Source: JALQTD01 sp965656785
GTDB taxonomy: Bacteria > Bacteroidota > Bacteroidia > Flavobacteriales_D > Sanyastnellaceae
Direction of reading: 5' to 3'
Length of the DNA: 64,000 nt
NCBI GenBank assembly: GCA_965656785.1
Contig: CBFHLY010000003.1
Span: 62,001 to 126,000 of the forward strand
Shown: positions 27,718 through 35,684 of the stretch, piece after piece
How the letters are laid out: every line of letters begins with the position of its first letter
Numbering within the stretch: the stretch's first letter is position 1
Position numbers and translations under genes: made by a program
The notes under the pieces: model-generated
What the model was told of the DNA's origin: nothing
What the model saw: only the letters and a program-made list of their open reading frames with translations
Database searches by the model: none

Positions 27718-27747
27718 TTTGGGACTGACTTGCAACGCGTAACTTGC
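27718..27747 (+). promoter_or_regulatory. Promoter TTTG, 18-nt spacer, TAACTTGC
   Basis: A TTTG at 27718-27721 is 18 nt from TAACTTGC (27740-27747), a one-base-shorter variant of the -7 box also seen before polA and the deacetylase gene. Expected leader of about 27 nt for the rhodanese lipoprotein gene. Confidence 0.5.
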
Positions 27748-27777
27748 GCTGTGCTTCAGCATTGAAAATACCCCATC

Positions 27778-28245
27778 ATGAAACCTTCATCCACCTTGAA
27801 ATCGAGCCTTTGGATTGCGCTCGTACTCACCGCCGCTACTGGATTGGCGGGGTGCGGAACCGCTCCCACTGAACCCACGGCCCAGTCTGCCGCCGCTCAG
27901 GGGGCCGTGGCGAAGGATGTGAAGGTGGCGGAGTTCCAAACCTTGATGGCCCGCGAAGGCGCGTTATTGCTCGATGTTCGGTCCGACGGAGAATGGGCCG
28001 AGGGTCACCTTGAAGGCGCGGCCTACATTCCGTTCGCCTCCGCCGACTTCAACCAGCAGCTCGCCGCCCTGCCCAAGGATCGGCCGGTGTTGGTCTACTG
28101 CGCGTCCGGCGGTCGGAGCGCGAAGGCGATGCAAGCACTGAACGCCGCGGGCCACCCCGAAGTGTACAACCTGCTCGGTGGCATCCGCGCTTGGCAAGGC
28201 GCTGGAAACGCGGTCGTTCACACAGAACCCGTTGAAATTCAATAA
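27778..28245 (+). CDS. Rhodanese-domain lipoprotein
   Basis: 155 residues: signal peptide with lipobox 'LAGC' (Cys26), an Ala/Thr/Pro-rich linker to about 45 and a single rhodanese domain with 'LLLDVRSDGEWAEGHLEGA' and active-site Cys108 in 'VYCASGGRS'. The loop is of the short, sulfur-transferase-compatible kind. Family members move sulfane sulfur or act in thiol chemistry; anchored in the periplasm, the physiological substrate is unknown. It starts the + strand trio with the sterol-desaturase-like gene 9 nt downstream. Confidence 0.88.
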   Translation: MKPSSTLKSSLWIALVLTAATGLAGCGTAPTEPTAQSAAAQGAVAKDVKVAEFQTLMAREGALLLDVRSDGEWAEGHLEGAAYIPFASADFNQQLAALPKDRPVLVYCASGGRSAKAMQALNAAGHPEVYNLLGGIRAWQGAGNAVVHTEPVEIQ

Positions 28246-28254
28246 CCTCCTGCC

Positions 28255-29148
28255 ATGAACCAGTACTTGGACACCTTCCTTCGCGGTTTCAGCGAGTATG
28301 GCAACTACCTGTGGAGCGAGTTGCTTTGGTCGTATGACTACAAGCCGTGGTACGAAAATTACCTCTACGCGCTCATCCTGTTGTCCCTCGTGGTTTGGGG
28401 CATCGAGTTGGCGCTTCCGTGGCGCAAGGGCCAAGCCCCGCTGCGAAAGGATTTTTGGCTCGACGTGTTTTACATGTTCTTCAACTTCTTCCTCTTTTCG
28501 CTCGTAGGTTACAATGGCCTGAGCAACATGGGGGTGAACCTGTTCAACGATTTCCTGGCCAACACCTTTGGCATCACCAACCTCGTAGCCCTCGAAATCA
28601 GTTCGTGGTCACACATCACCCAGCTGTTCGTCATGTTCATTCTGGTGGACTTTCTGTCGTGGTGGACGCACCGGCTGTTGCACCGCGTGCCCTTCCTTTG
28701 GAACTTCCACAAGGTGCACCACAGCGTGAAGGAGATGGGCTTTGCAGCACATTTGCGCTACCACTGGATGGAGACCATTGTCTACAAGAGCATCCAATAC
28801 GTGCCGATGGCGATGATCGGATTTGGCATCGAGGACTTCTTCATTGTGCACATGTTCGCCTTGGCCATCGGGCACCTGAACCACGCGAACCTCGGCTGGG
28901 ATTACGGTCCGCTGAAGTACGTGTTCAACAACCCGAAGATGCACATTTGGCACCACGCAAAGGACTTGGGCAAGAACAAGTACGGAGTCAACTTCGGCAT
29001 CAGCTTGAGCCTGTGGGACTACGTCTTCGGCACGGATTACATCCCGCAAGACGGGCGTGACATCGTGCTTGGATACGACGGGGATGAGCAGATGCCGGAA
29101 GGCTTCGTAGGCCAAAGCGTTGCGCCCTTCATCCCGAACCGCAACTGA
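28255..29148 (+). CDS. Sterol desaturase / fatty acid hydroxylase family membrane protein
   Basis: 297 residues with about four to five membrane segments and the histidine clusters of the integral-membrane di-iron hydroxylases: 'WWTHRLLHR', 'HKVHHSVKEM', 'HLNHANLGW' and 'HIWHHAKD' (about residues 140-245). Members hydroxylate or desaturate lipids such as fatty acids, sterols or carotenoids using O2. The bacterial substrate cannot be predicted. It is coupled to the next gene by a TGATG overlap and follows the rhodanese lipoprotein by 9 nt. Confidence 0.88.
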   Translation: MNQYLDTFLRGFSEYGNYLWSELLWSYDYKPWYENYLYALILLSLVVWGIELALPWRKGQAPLRKDFWLDVFYMFFNFFLFSLVGYNGLSNMGVNLFNDFLANTFGITNLVALEISSWSHITQLFVMFILVDFLSWWTHRLLHRVPFLWNFHKVHHSVKEMGFAAHLRYHWMETIVYKSIQYVPMAMIGFGIEDFFIVHMFALAIGHLNHANLGWDYGPLKYVFNNPKMHIWHHAKDLGKNKYGVNFGISLSLWDYVFGTDYIPQDGRDIVLGYDGDEQMPEGFVGQSVAPFIPNRN

Positions 29149-29405
29149 TGGCCGCCGAGCACCAGCCGACTCCGCGTCCCCTTGGACGCTCCATCGTAAC
29201 GTGGGTGTTTGCGAGCTTGACGTTGGGCCTCGCGCCCTTCGTTCCAGAGCCGCACCTCTTCGGTAAAATCCGCTGGATTGCCGGCGGAGCTGTGGGCATG
29301 GGTCCGATGGATTGGTTCGACACGGCCCTTCACGGCACCCCGTGGCTCATGCTCATCCGGGCGCTCGCGCTTGAAGCGCGGGACCGGATGCGCGTTCAGG
29401 GCTGA
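29148..29405 (+). CDS. Small conserved membrane protein
   Basis: 85 residues with a hydrophobic N-terminal segment (about 14-33, 'TWVFASLTLGLAPFVPEPHL'), a glycine-rich middle 'GKIRWIAGGAVGM' and a second hydrophobic stretch 'HGTPWLMLIRALAL'. The pattern matches a small Bacteroidota protein sometimes auto-annotated as an RND transporter, a label its size does not support. Overlap with the sterol-desaturase-family gene indicates co-translation, so it could be a partner of that enzyme. Its last 10 nt overlap gldH tail to tail. Confidence 0.6.
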   Translation: MAAEHQPTPRPLGRSIVTWVFASLTLGLAPFVPEPHLFGKIRWIAGGAVGMGPMDWFDTALHGTPWLMLIRALALEARDRMRVQG

Positions 29406-29860
29406 GCGGCCTCGAGTCGGAATCCCACATCGGTGATGCCGGGCAGCGGGTCCAAGCGCATCGCGTGTTGGATGGTCACCGAATAATGTCCCGTCAAAGG
29501 AAAACTCGTTGCTTCGCGAAACCCGATGCGGTGATCCACGAGGTTGCCAAATCCGCTGCCGTACCACTGACCGCGCTCATCGGCCAAATCGCACCCGAGG
29601 GTATCGCGTCCAATCTTGCCGTTGGGAAACGTGAACTCCAGGAACAAATACACGTTGCTGAACGGGTACTCCTGGTTGTGCCTCAGGTCGACGAAGAAAT
29701 CGCAGGCCTGCACGGTGTCGTTCACGTCCCATTCAAACGTCACCGCGTCTTCGGCCAGCCAACCTTCGGAGTCGATGGCTTGTGAATCCGAATGCAGTGC
29801 GTCCGTTCCGCATCCAGCCATCGCCAAGACCCCGAACACCGTCCACGCAATCGACCTCAT
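29396..29860 (-). CDS. gldH: Gliding motility lipoprotein GldH
   Basis: 154-residue lipoprotein (lipobox 'AMAGC', Cys17). The blocks 'DLRHNQEYPFSNVYLFLEF' and 'FPNGKIGRDTLGCDLADERG' are the GldH signature. GldH is one of the lipoproteins needed for gliding in Flavobacterium, but it is also retained in non-gliding relatives. Its start overlaps the ricT stop by 4 nt, and ricT-gldH next to holB is the usual Bacteroidota order. The 3' end runs 10 nt into the convergent small-membrane-protein gene. Confidence 0.88.
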   Translation of the reverse strand: MRSIAWTVFGVLAMAGCGTDALHSDSQAIDSEGWLAEDAVTFEWDVNDTVQACDFFVDLRHNQEYPFSNVYLFLEFTFPNGKIGRDTLGCDLADERGQWYGSGFGNLVDHRIGFREATSFPLTGHYSVTIQHAMRLDPLPGITDVGFRLEAAQP

Positions 29861-31215
29861 TCGCTCTTCGCTTGGGCGGGCTTGTTCCCGCCGCGGTTGC
29901 GGCCTGAGCGGTTGCGACCCGAGCGGTTGCGGTTGCGGTTGCGGTTCCCCGAGCTTCCACCTTTCTTTTCGGCCGCAGCTTCCGGGGCCGGGGAGGATGC
30001 CTCGGTTTTCGGACCTCTTGGAGCGGCCGCGCGTTCACCGGTGGGAGCAGCTCCTCCCCCGCCGGAACGGTTGCTGCCACTGGGCTTGCCCTTGGGATTG
30101 CGGCGCTTCTTCGAACGGCGGCGCTTTTCGTCAAAGCGATTGAGGCTGTCCTGCCCCACCACGTTGGAGTACACGTCGTCGATTTCGTTGTGCTCCTCTT
30201 CGATGGCGAAGTCACTGAGGGAAGCGGGAACCTCCCCACGCGCGTTCATTGCCATGAGTTCTTTCATGTCCTCCACCGTAACGGCCACGGGACCCGTGCC
30301 CTGCTCATCGAGCGGCAAGAGGTACACGAGGCGCTTGAAGATGTCCATTTTGAACACCACAACGCGACCGCTGGCGACTTTCAGTTTCGTGTTGGGGCTG
30401 GGGAAATCCTTCACTCCCTCCACGTACTGATCCAACTCGAAATTCAGGCAGCATTTGAGCTTACCGCATTGGCCCGCGAGTTTCTGCGGATTGAGGGAAA
30501 GCTGCTGGTAGCGGGCGGCTTGCGTGGAAACGCTGCGGAAGTCGGTGAGCCAACTGGAGCAGCAGAGTTCCCGGCCGCAGACGCCGATGCCGCCAACGCG
30601 GGCGGCTTCTTGGCGGGCTCCGATTTGGCGCATCTCCACGCGGATGCCGAAGGCACCGGCCAGTTCGCGCACCAAGATCCGGAAATCCACGCGGTCCTCG
30701 GCGGTGTAGTAGAACGTCGCTTTGCGGCCATCGCCCTGGAACTCCACGTCCGATAGCTTCATGTTCAGGTTGAGGTTCCGGATGATGGCGCGGGCGTCCG
30801 TGACGGTGGCGTCTTCGCGCTTGCGCGCCTGTTGCCAACGATCGATGTCTTCCTGGTTGGCTTTGCGCAGGACCTTCTTGATTTCGTGGTCGTCGCGGAC
30901 CTTCTTTGCGCGCATTTGGGCGCGAACGAGTTCGCCTCGCAGGCTGACCACGCCCACGTCTTCGCCTGGATCGGCGCTGACGACCACGACGTCCCCGACC
31001 TGAAGCGCGAGGCCGTCGCTGACGCGGTAGAATCCCTTTCGGTTCGCCTTGAAGCGCAGTTCGACTGCGTCAAATGGCTTTTGGCCCGTAGGCAAGGCCA
31101 CGCCCTCGAGCCAATCAAACACGGTCATCGGACCGCATCCGCCGACCCCACAATTTCCATTGCTCTGGCATCCCCTCGGGGTGCCCCCTCCTTTGCTGCA
31201 GTTCGTACACGCCAT
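29857..31215 (-). CDS. ricT: PSP1/RicT-family protein with Arg/Asn-rich tail
   Basis: 452 residues. The N-terminus has a cysteine cluster (Cys3, 6, 16, 22, 27). The PSP1 domain (~75-270) carries 'GIGVCGRELCCSSWLTDF' and 'GQCGKLKCCLNFELDQY', the cysteines that in the Ric (YlbF/YmcA/YaaT) complex hold iron-sulfur clusters; in Bacillus that complex steers RNA maturation. From about 355 the chain is low-complexity, rich in Lys/Arg then Ser/Gly/Asn/Arg, probably disordered and RNA-binding. ATG at 31215 is chosen (a GTG two codons up also exists) because a TATCTTCG box ends 5 nt before it. gldH overlaps by 4 nt. Confidence 0.88.
   Translation of the reverse strand: MACTNCSKGGGTPRGCQSNGNCGVGGCGPMTVFDWLEGVALPTGQKPFDAVELRFKANRKGFYRVSDGLALQVGDVVVVSADPGEDVGVVSLRGELVRAQMRAKKVRDDHEIKKVLRKANQEDIDRWQQARKREDATVTDARAIIRNLNLNMKLSDVEFQGDGRKATFYYTAEDRVDFRILVRELAGAFGIRVEMRQIGARQEAARVGGIGVCGRELCCSSWLTDFRSVSTQAARYQQLSLNPQKLAGQCGKLKCCLNFELDQYVEGVKDFPSPNTKLKVASGRVVVFKMDIFKRLVYLLPLDEQGTGPVAVTVEDMKELMAMNARGEVPASLSDFAIEEEHNEIDDVYSNVVGQDSLNRFDEKRRRSKKRRNPKGKPSGSNRSGGGGAAPTGERAAAPRGPKTEASSPAPEAAAEKKGGSSGNRNRNRNRSGRNRSGRNRGGNKPAQAKSE
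29893..29946 (-). repeat. Short tandem repeats encoding the Arg/Asn tail of RicT
   Basis: Units of GCGGTTGCG with GGTTGCG spacers recur across about 54 bases; on the minus strand they encode alternating Asn-Arg and Ser-Gly-Arg-Asn-Arg. Repeat-unit change would lengthen or shorten the tail in frame when multiples of three are involved. Confidence 0.7.
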
Positions 31216-31220
31216 GTGCA

Positions 31221-31228
31221 CGAAGATA
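31221..31228 (-). promoter_or_regulatory. -7 box TATCTTCG for ricT
   Basis: TATCTTCG on the minus strand, ending 5 nt before the ATG at 31215; ricT and gldH would share this promoter. Confidence 0.55.
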
Positions 31229-31288
31229 CGGCATCTGATGAGCGGATGACGCCGCCCACCTGCACGTTGTGCATCTGGCGCCGACGGG

Positions 31289-32419
31289 TTACGCCGCAGG
31301 GCGCTTGAGCAAGCCGTGCAGCTTGACGCTCAAGTCCATGAACACGAGCTTGCCGTTCACGTTGCCCGCAATGTCGCGGTAAGCCGTTTCGATGAGTTGC
31401 TGCATTTCAAGCACGTTGCCGTGGTGAATGAACGGCGCGAACTTCTCGGCGAAGGCGCGCTCCCGGGCGGTCAGGCGCACCGCATCGAACGCGCCGTAAT
31501 TGCCCACGATGCATTGACGGACCATGTGCAAGGCGTATTGGAGGAAGCGCTTCATGGCCTCGCGACCGGGTTTCGCAAAGCGGTCGGATTGGTCGACCAA
31601 ATCGGCGCCCTTCAATCCCCAACAAGCCCGCATCCACTCCACGAACAACTCGTGATCCGGTGCCGCTCCCCCCGCTCCAGCAAGCCGCAACGCCAAGGCC
31701 AAATTCCCCTCCACCACGCCCGCCAACTCCTGCGCATCCGCCTCCGCCAAGCCCGTCAACCGCTCAATGGCAACCGCCGCAGTCGGGTCGTCCAATCGCG
31801 GAACGCGAACGGCCTGAACCCGCGAACGGATGGTGGCCAACAACTGGTCGTAGTGCTCGGAAACGAAGAGCATGACGGTGCCATCGGTCGGTTCCTCGAT
31901 CAACTTCAGCATCTTGTTCGCCGTATCCACCCGCATCGTTTCAGGCAACCAACAAATCAGGACCTTTCGGCCCCCTTTGAAGGCTTTCAAACCCAACTTC
32001 CGGTTGATTTCCAGCGCTTCATGAACTGAAATGAACAGCTGTTTGCGGTCTGCACCAGTGGCCTCAACCCACTCTTCAAGCCCGAAGTACGGGCGTGCCG
32101 CGAGCAACGTGCGCCACGCCCCTTGGAACGGCTGGGAGACGGCGGTGTCCGACTTTTCGCCTTTGAAAAAGGGAAAGCTCCAATGCAAGTCCGGATGTTG
32201 AAGCTGATCGTGCGCCCGGCAAGCGGAACACGCGCCGCAAGCGTCCTCCGGAGTGGGCGCTTCGCAATGCAAATAGCGCGCATACGCTCGGGCCAAACCC
32301 AACGCACCGCTCCCCTCCGGTCCATCGAACAAGGAAGCGTGCGCCACCCGATTCGACTGGGCCGCCGCCCGCAATTGCTCCCCGAGGGCTTCGTGCCCGA
32401 TGACGTCCCGGAAATACAT
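31289..32419 (-). CDS. holB: DNA polymerase III delta' subunit
   Basis: 376 residues of the clamp-loader AAA+ family. Zinc-binding cysteines 52, 61, 64 and 67 ('CGACSACRAH'), sensor region 'NKMLKLIEEPTDGTVMLFVSEH' (about 165-190) and 'TIRSRVQAVRVP' are clear. The Walker A position reads 'GPEGSGALGLA' without lysine, so ATP is unlikely to be hydrolysed, in line with the structural role of delta'. It is separated from ricT by 73 nt and has its own TAACTTCG box 4 nt before the ATG. Confidence 0.88.
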   Translation of the reverse strand: MYFRDVIGHEALGEQLRAAAQSNRVAHASLFDGPEGSGALGLARAYARYLHCEAPTPEDACGACSACRAHDQLQHPDLHWSFPFFKGEKSDTAVSQPFQGAWRTLLAARPYFGLEEWVEATGADRKQLFISVHEALEINRKLGLKAFKGGRKVLICWLPETMRVDTANKMLKLIEEPTDGTVMLFVSEHYDQLLATIRSRVQAVRVPRLDDPTAAVAIERLTGLAEADAQELAGVVEGNLALALRLAGAGGAAPDHELFVEWMRACWGLKGADLVDQSDRFAKPGREAMKRFLQYALHMVRQCIVGNYGAFDAVRLTARERAFAEKFAPFIHHGNVLEMQQLIETAYRDIAGNVNGKLVFMDLSVKLHGLLKRPAA

Positions 32420-32423
32420 GCCC

Positions 32424-32431
32424 CGAAGTTA
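32424..32431 (-). promoter_or_regulatory. -7 box TAACTTCG for holB
   Basis: TAACTTCG on the minus strand, ending exactly 4 nt before the holB ATG, in the 17-nt gap to the upstream TonB-receptor gene. Confidence 0.55.
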
Positions 32432-32436
32432 GGGCT

Positions 32437-34872
32437 TCAGAACGAAGCGTGCGCCGAAGCGTAAACCCCTCGGCCCGCTCCCGAGATGCCGGACGAAAAC
32501 ACCCGATAGTTCTCGTCAAGCAGGTTGCGCACGCCCAGCCGCAGCTGGATGGACGGGTGAATTTGCATCGTCGATTCGAGGTTCAAGGTGAACCAAGCCG
32601 GCGTTCCCGTGGGCAGGGCCTCGTCCGGATTGTCCTCCCCGTCGGGACTGTAATTTGCGATGTCCTTGGCCCCATTGAAGAGGCTGTACGCTTGGATGGA
32701 CAGCCACCGGTGCTGGTACACCGCCGAAACCCGGCCGAAAAAGGGCGGAATGTGGGCGAGCGGTGTGTCGGAATCGCGGTTGACGCCGACCGTCCAGTTG
32801 ACCGACGCTTCAGCCGAAACGCGCGGAAACAGCTTCGCGCGCCCTTCGATTCGGAGCCCTTGTATGACCGCCCGGTCTGCGTTGATGTTCGTTTGGATCC
32901 GCGCGCTGTCGCCGTTGTACCAGAGCATCGTGTCGCCGTTGAGGGATGCGAGCGTGGGCACGATGGCGTCGTTCCACCAGCTTTGGAATCCGGTGATCGT
33001 GATTTGGGCCAAATCCCTTCCGCCCACATTCCACGCCACGCCCTGCTCCAACGAGTACACGTATTCGGCGCCCAAGCTATCGTTCGGCACCATCACAAGC
33101 CCGTCCTTTTCGAAGACCTTCCCCACGTCGTCCACGTTCGGATGGCGGAATCCCGAAGACGCGGTGGTGAACGCCGACCAGCCCGAGCTCAGCCTCCATT
33201 GCATCGCGAGGCTCCCCGTGAGCGCGCCCTTCGACGCCTCGATGCGTTCGAACGGCAACTGCACGAACCGGCTCGAGTCAAAACGGCAATCCAAGCCCGC
33301 GAAACTGTAACGCGCGCCGGCAGAAAGCATGTGCTGACCCATCGGACGACGCGCAGTGGCAAAAGCACCGAGCGTGCGCATGCTGCTGCCACCATTCGGG
33401 TAGCGCGTCTCCTCCGCGTCGTTTCGCTCTCCCGTGGTGATGTCCTCGCTCCACGCCACCGACGTCACCTCGTTCCACGTTCCAGAGATCCCACCTCCCA
33501 GCGCGATGCGGCCGATGGCCTGCGGATGCGACACCGATGCGTTGAAGCCCAGCACGTCCACCGTCTCTTCCTGGTGGTAGCGCGTATCCGAGCCAAATCG
33601 CCGGTTGATGCGGTCCTCTCCGATCCGCTGATAACTGACGTTCATGTGGGTCCGGAGATCCCACCGGTTGATGACCCCGCGGTAATGCGCCGCAGTCAAC
33701 AGCCGTTCTTGCGGGCCGTAATGCCATTCCGCCCACTTCGGAAGGCCGTTCTTAACGTCGTCGAACATGTCGTAACGGGGAACGTTCGAGCTCGTGCTGT
33801 ATTGGGCGTTCAGGGTCAGGGTGCCACCGGGGACCCGGAAGCGGATTTTTTGGAGCAAATCGATTTGATCGTAGCCCGATCGGAGCTGCAGGTGCGGATC
33901 GTCGTTCACCAAAACCGTGTCCACGCCGTTCATTCGCGCCGCATACGACTCGACCAGCCCCCAACCGGCGTCTCCGTGTCGGCGCCGCTCACCTTGGCGC
34001 AGGTCACCGAAATGCGAACGCGTCACCGAAGTCAAGGAACCGAAGCGCCGGCGCATCAACTCCACGTCCGCATGCACCATCCACCCAGAATTGGGCGAAC
34101 GGAAGGCCGACGAGGCATTCACCTTCATGCCGTTCGATCCAAATCGCGGATCCCGGGTCACGTAATGGATGACGCCACCGAGGGCGTCACTTCCAAAGGA
34201 CACGCTGTTGGGTCCGAGGATGACCTCGGTTTGGGCCAACACCTGAGGATCAATGGTGATGCTGTTCTGCAAGTGGCCACTCCGGTAAATGGCATTGTTC
34301 ATGCGGATGCCATCCACCACAAGCAAAATCCGGTTCGCCTCGAACCCCCGAAGGACCGGCGACCCTCCACCCTGCTGGCTCTGCTGGACCAACACCGAAC
34401 CCGTCGACCAAAGCAACTCGGCCGCCGTGGACGGAACTTCCAACCTGCGAACGGGCGCGACCACCCCCATGCTTCTCCCGGCCAAGGCCTGGACGCTCAT
34501 CGCATTTACACGCGATGCCGCATTTTCCGTGACGATTTCCGCCGCGTCCAATGACACGAGGTCGTTCACCATGCGAATGCGGTCGGGCACGGCATCGCCC
34601 GGTGCCAACAACAAGTCGATGTAGCCAACGCTCCGAATGACCAAGGAATCCCCGACCACGTGATGGGGCATCTCGATGACGCCCTGTTCATCGGCTTGGA
34701 CGGCAACGTTGTTGGCTTTGTTCAGTACCACTGCGAAAGGCACCGGAGTCATGCCATCTGAATCAACAACTTGCACTGGTCTCGGCACCTCGGGTACTTG
34801 CTGCGCCTCCAACCCCAAAAAGCATCCGAGGAATGCACCCACTGCGCACAAGCGCCTCAAATCGTATCTCAT
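32437..34872 (-). CDS. TonB-dependent outer-membrane receptor (HmuR-like)
   Basis: 811 residues: signal peptide ('VGAFLGCFLGLEAQ'), a CarboxypepD_reg-like N-terminal domain (~28-95), a plug (~110-230) and a 22-strand-type barrel to the C-terminal 'GVYASAHASF'. The plug segment 'GGSPVLRGFEANRILLVVDG' followed by 'RMNNAIYRSGHLQNS' closely follows Bacteroidota haem/haemoglobin receptors, but I cannot exclude another metal chelate. No HmuY-type lipoprotein or TonB gene is adjacent, so it is an orphan receptor. Two ATGs (34881 and 34872) are possible; the shorter gives a standard signal peptide. A TAAGTTCA box lies at 34891-34898. Confidence 0.85.
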   Translation of the reverse strand: MRYDLRRLCAVGAFLGCFLGLEAQQVPEVPRPVQVVDSDGMTPVPFAVVLNKANNVAVQADEQGVIEMPHHVVGDSLVIRSVGYIDLLLAPGDAVPDRIRMVNDLVSLDAAEIVTENAASRVNAMSVQALAGRSMGVVAPVRRLEVPSTAAELLWSTGSVLVQQSQQGGGSPVLRGFEANRILLVVDGIRMNNAIYRSGHLQNSITIDPQVLAQTEVILGPNSVSFGSDALGGVIHYVTRDPRFGSNGMKVNASSAFRSPNSGWMVHADVELMRRRFGSLTSVTRSHFGDLRQGERRRHGDAGWGLVESYAARMNGVDTVLVNDDPHLQLRSGYDQIDLLQKIRFRVPGGTLTLNAQYSTSSNVPRYDMFDDVKNGLPKWAEWHYGPQERLLTAAHYRGVINRWDLRTHMNVSYQRIGEDRINRRFGSDTRYHQEETVDVLGFNASVSHPQAIGRIALGGGISGTWNEVTSVAWSEDITTGERNDAEETRYPNGGSSMRTLGAFATARRPMGQHMLSAGARYSFAGLDCRFDSSRFVQLPFERIEASKGALTGSLAMQWRLSSGWSAFTTASSGFRHPNVDDVGKVFEKDGLVMVPNDSLGAEYVYSLEQGVAWNVGGRDLAQITITGFQSWWNDAIVPTLASLNGDTMLWYNGDSARIQTNINADRAVIQGLRIEGRAKLFPRVSAEASVNWTVGVNRDSDTPLAHIPPFFGRVSAVYQHRWLSIQAYSLFNGAKDIANYSPDGEDNPDEALPTGTPAWFTLNLESTMQIHPSIQLRLGVRNLLDENYRVFSSGISGAGRGVYASAHASF

Positions 34873-34939
34873 GGCCTCCATTTCGAGCGCTGAACTTAAC
34901 AAGAACAGTGCCGAAAAATGTTAAAATCAGCCGGCTTGG

Positions 34940-35662
34940 TCATTGAAAAATGGCCTCCAGCACCTCGTAGCTCTTCAGCGTGCGCACCCCGCTCAACTGC
35001 AGCTGAATGTAATGCACCAAACCCAGCACCAACTCCCTCCGCATCCCGCCGTTCACCGGAAATTCACCTCCCTGAGACAACGCGTAGAAGGCCTGCGTGC
35101 CCAACGGGCTCAAGTGGATTTCATCGGGCGTGTCCACCGGGATGTATTCGCCCGTGGCGAGGTCCAAACCGTGAGCCGCCGACGGGGGAGGCGCAGCGGG
35201 GGCCAGTCCCAGCAACGCCGTCAAGCCCGCCAAGTACCGGACGTGGACGTTGGCGGGATGGGGCGTTGCATCCAGTTCCACCACCCAACGCCACGTCCAG
35301 TCCACCACCTCCGGATGTGCGGCCTCCTCAGGAAAGGTCTTCCACAGGAATTCCGCGAGGAAGAAGGCCACAGCGGAACGACGGACATCGGTGGTGAGGG
35401 CGTCGAGCCGGTGGGCGCGATCGGCGCTGCGGACTCGAAAAAGCCCCTCCGAGCCCTTGCGGTGGAGGCCACGGGCGTCGAGGAGGGCGAGCGGGTGCCA
35501 TTTGGCCCCCTCCCCTCGTGCGCGGCGCGTTTTGCCCATTTTCACCCAAATCGGCACCACGCCCAACGCGCGGCTGAACACCCGCACGATGCTGCTGTCA
35601 TCCCCGTGAACCGTGGAAGACAACACGATCAACCGGTCCTCATCCAAATTGATTGACGCCAT
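34940..35662 (-). CDS. recO: DNA repair protein RecO
   Basis: 240 residues with the N-terminal OB-fold ('LIVLSSTVHGDDSSIVRVFS', 'KTRRARGEGAKWHPLALLD') and the helical C-terminal domain ending 'VRTLKSYEVLEAIF', as in other Bacteroidota RecO proteins. RecO loads RecA on SSB-coated single strands in the RecFOR pathway. The C-terminal zinc cysteines present in some RecO proteins are absent here. It lies 22 nt downstream of the AAA+ gene, so it may be transcribed with the AAA+/VWA pair. Confidence 0.85.
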   Translation of the reverse strand: MASINLDEDRLIVLSSTVHGDDSSIVRVFSRALGVVPIWVKMGKTRRARGEGAKWHPLALLDARGLHRKGSEGLFRVRSADRAHRLDALTTDVRRSAVAFFLAEFLWKTFPEEAAHPEVVDWTWRWVVELDATPHPANVHVRYLAGLTALLGLAPAAPPPSAAHGLDLATGEYIPVDTPDEIHLSPLGTQAFYALSQGGEFPVNGGMRRELVLGLVHYIQLQLSGVRTLKSYEVLEAIFQ

Positions 35663-35684
35663 GACCCCGCAAGGTGCAACCGGA

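Noticed and set aside
29893..29946. Short repeats as a possible CRISPR-like array
   Set aside because: Units are 7-9 bases without spacers of constant size and lie in the coding sequence of ricT.
32449..34554. A 701-codon open frame antisense to the TonB receptor gene
   Set aside because: Same artefact; no signal, motif or promoter of its own.
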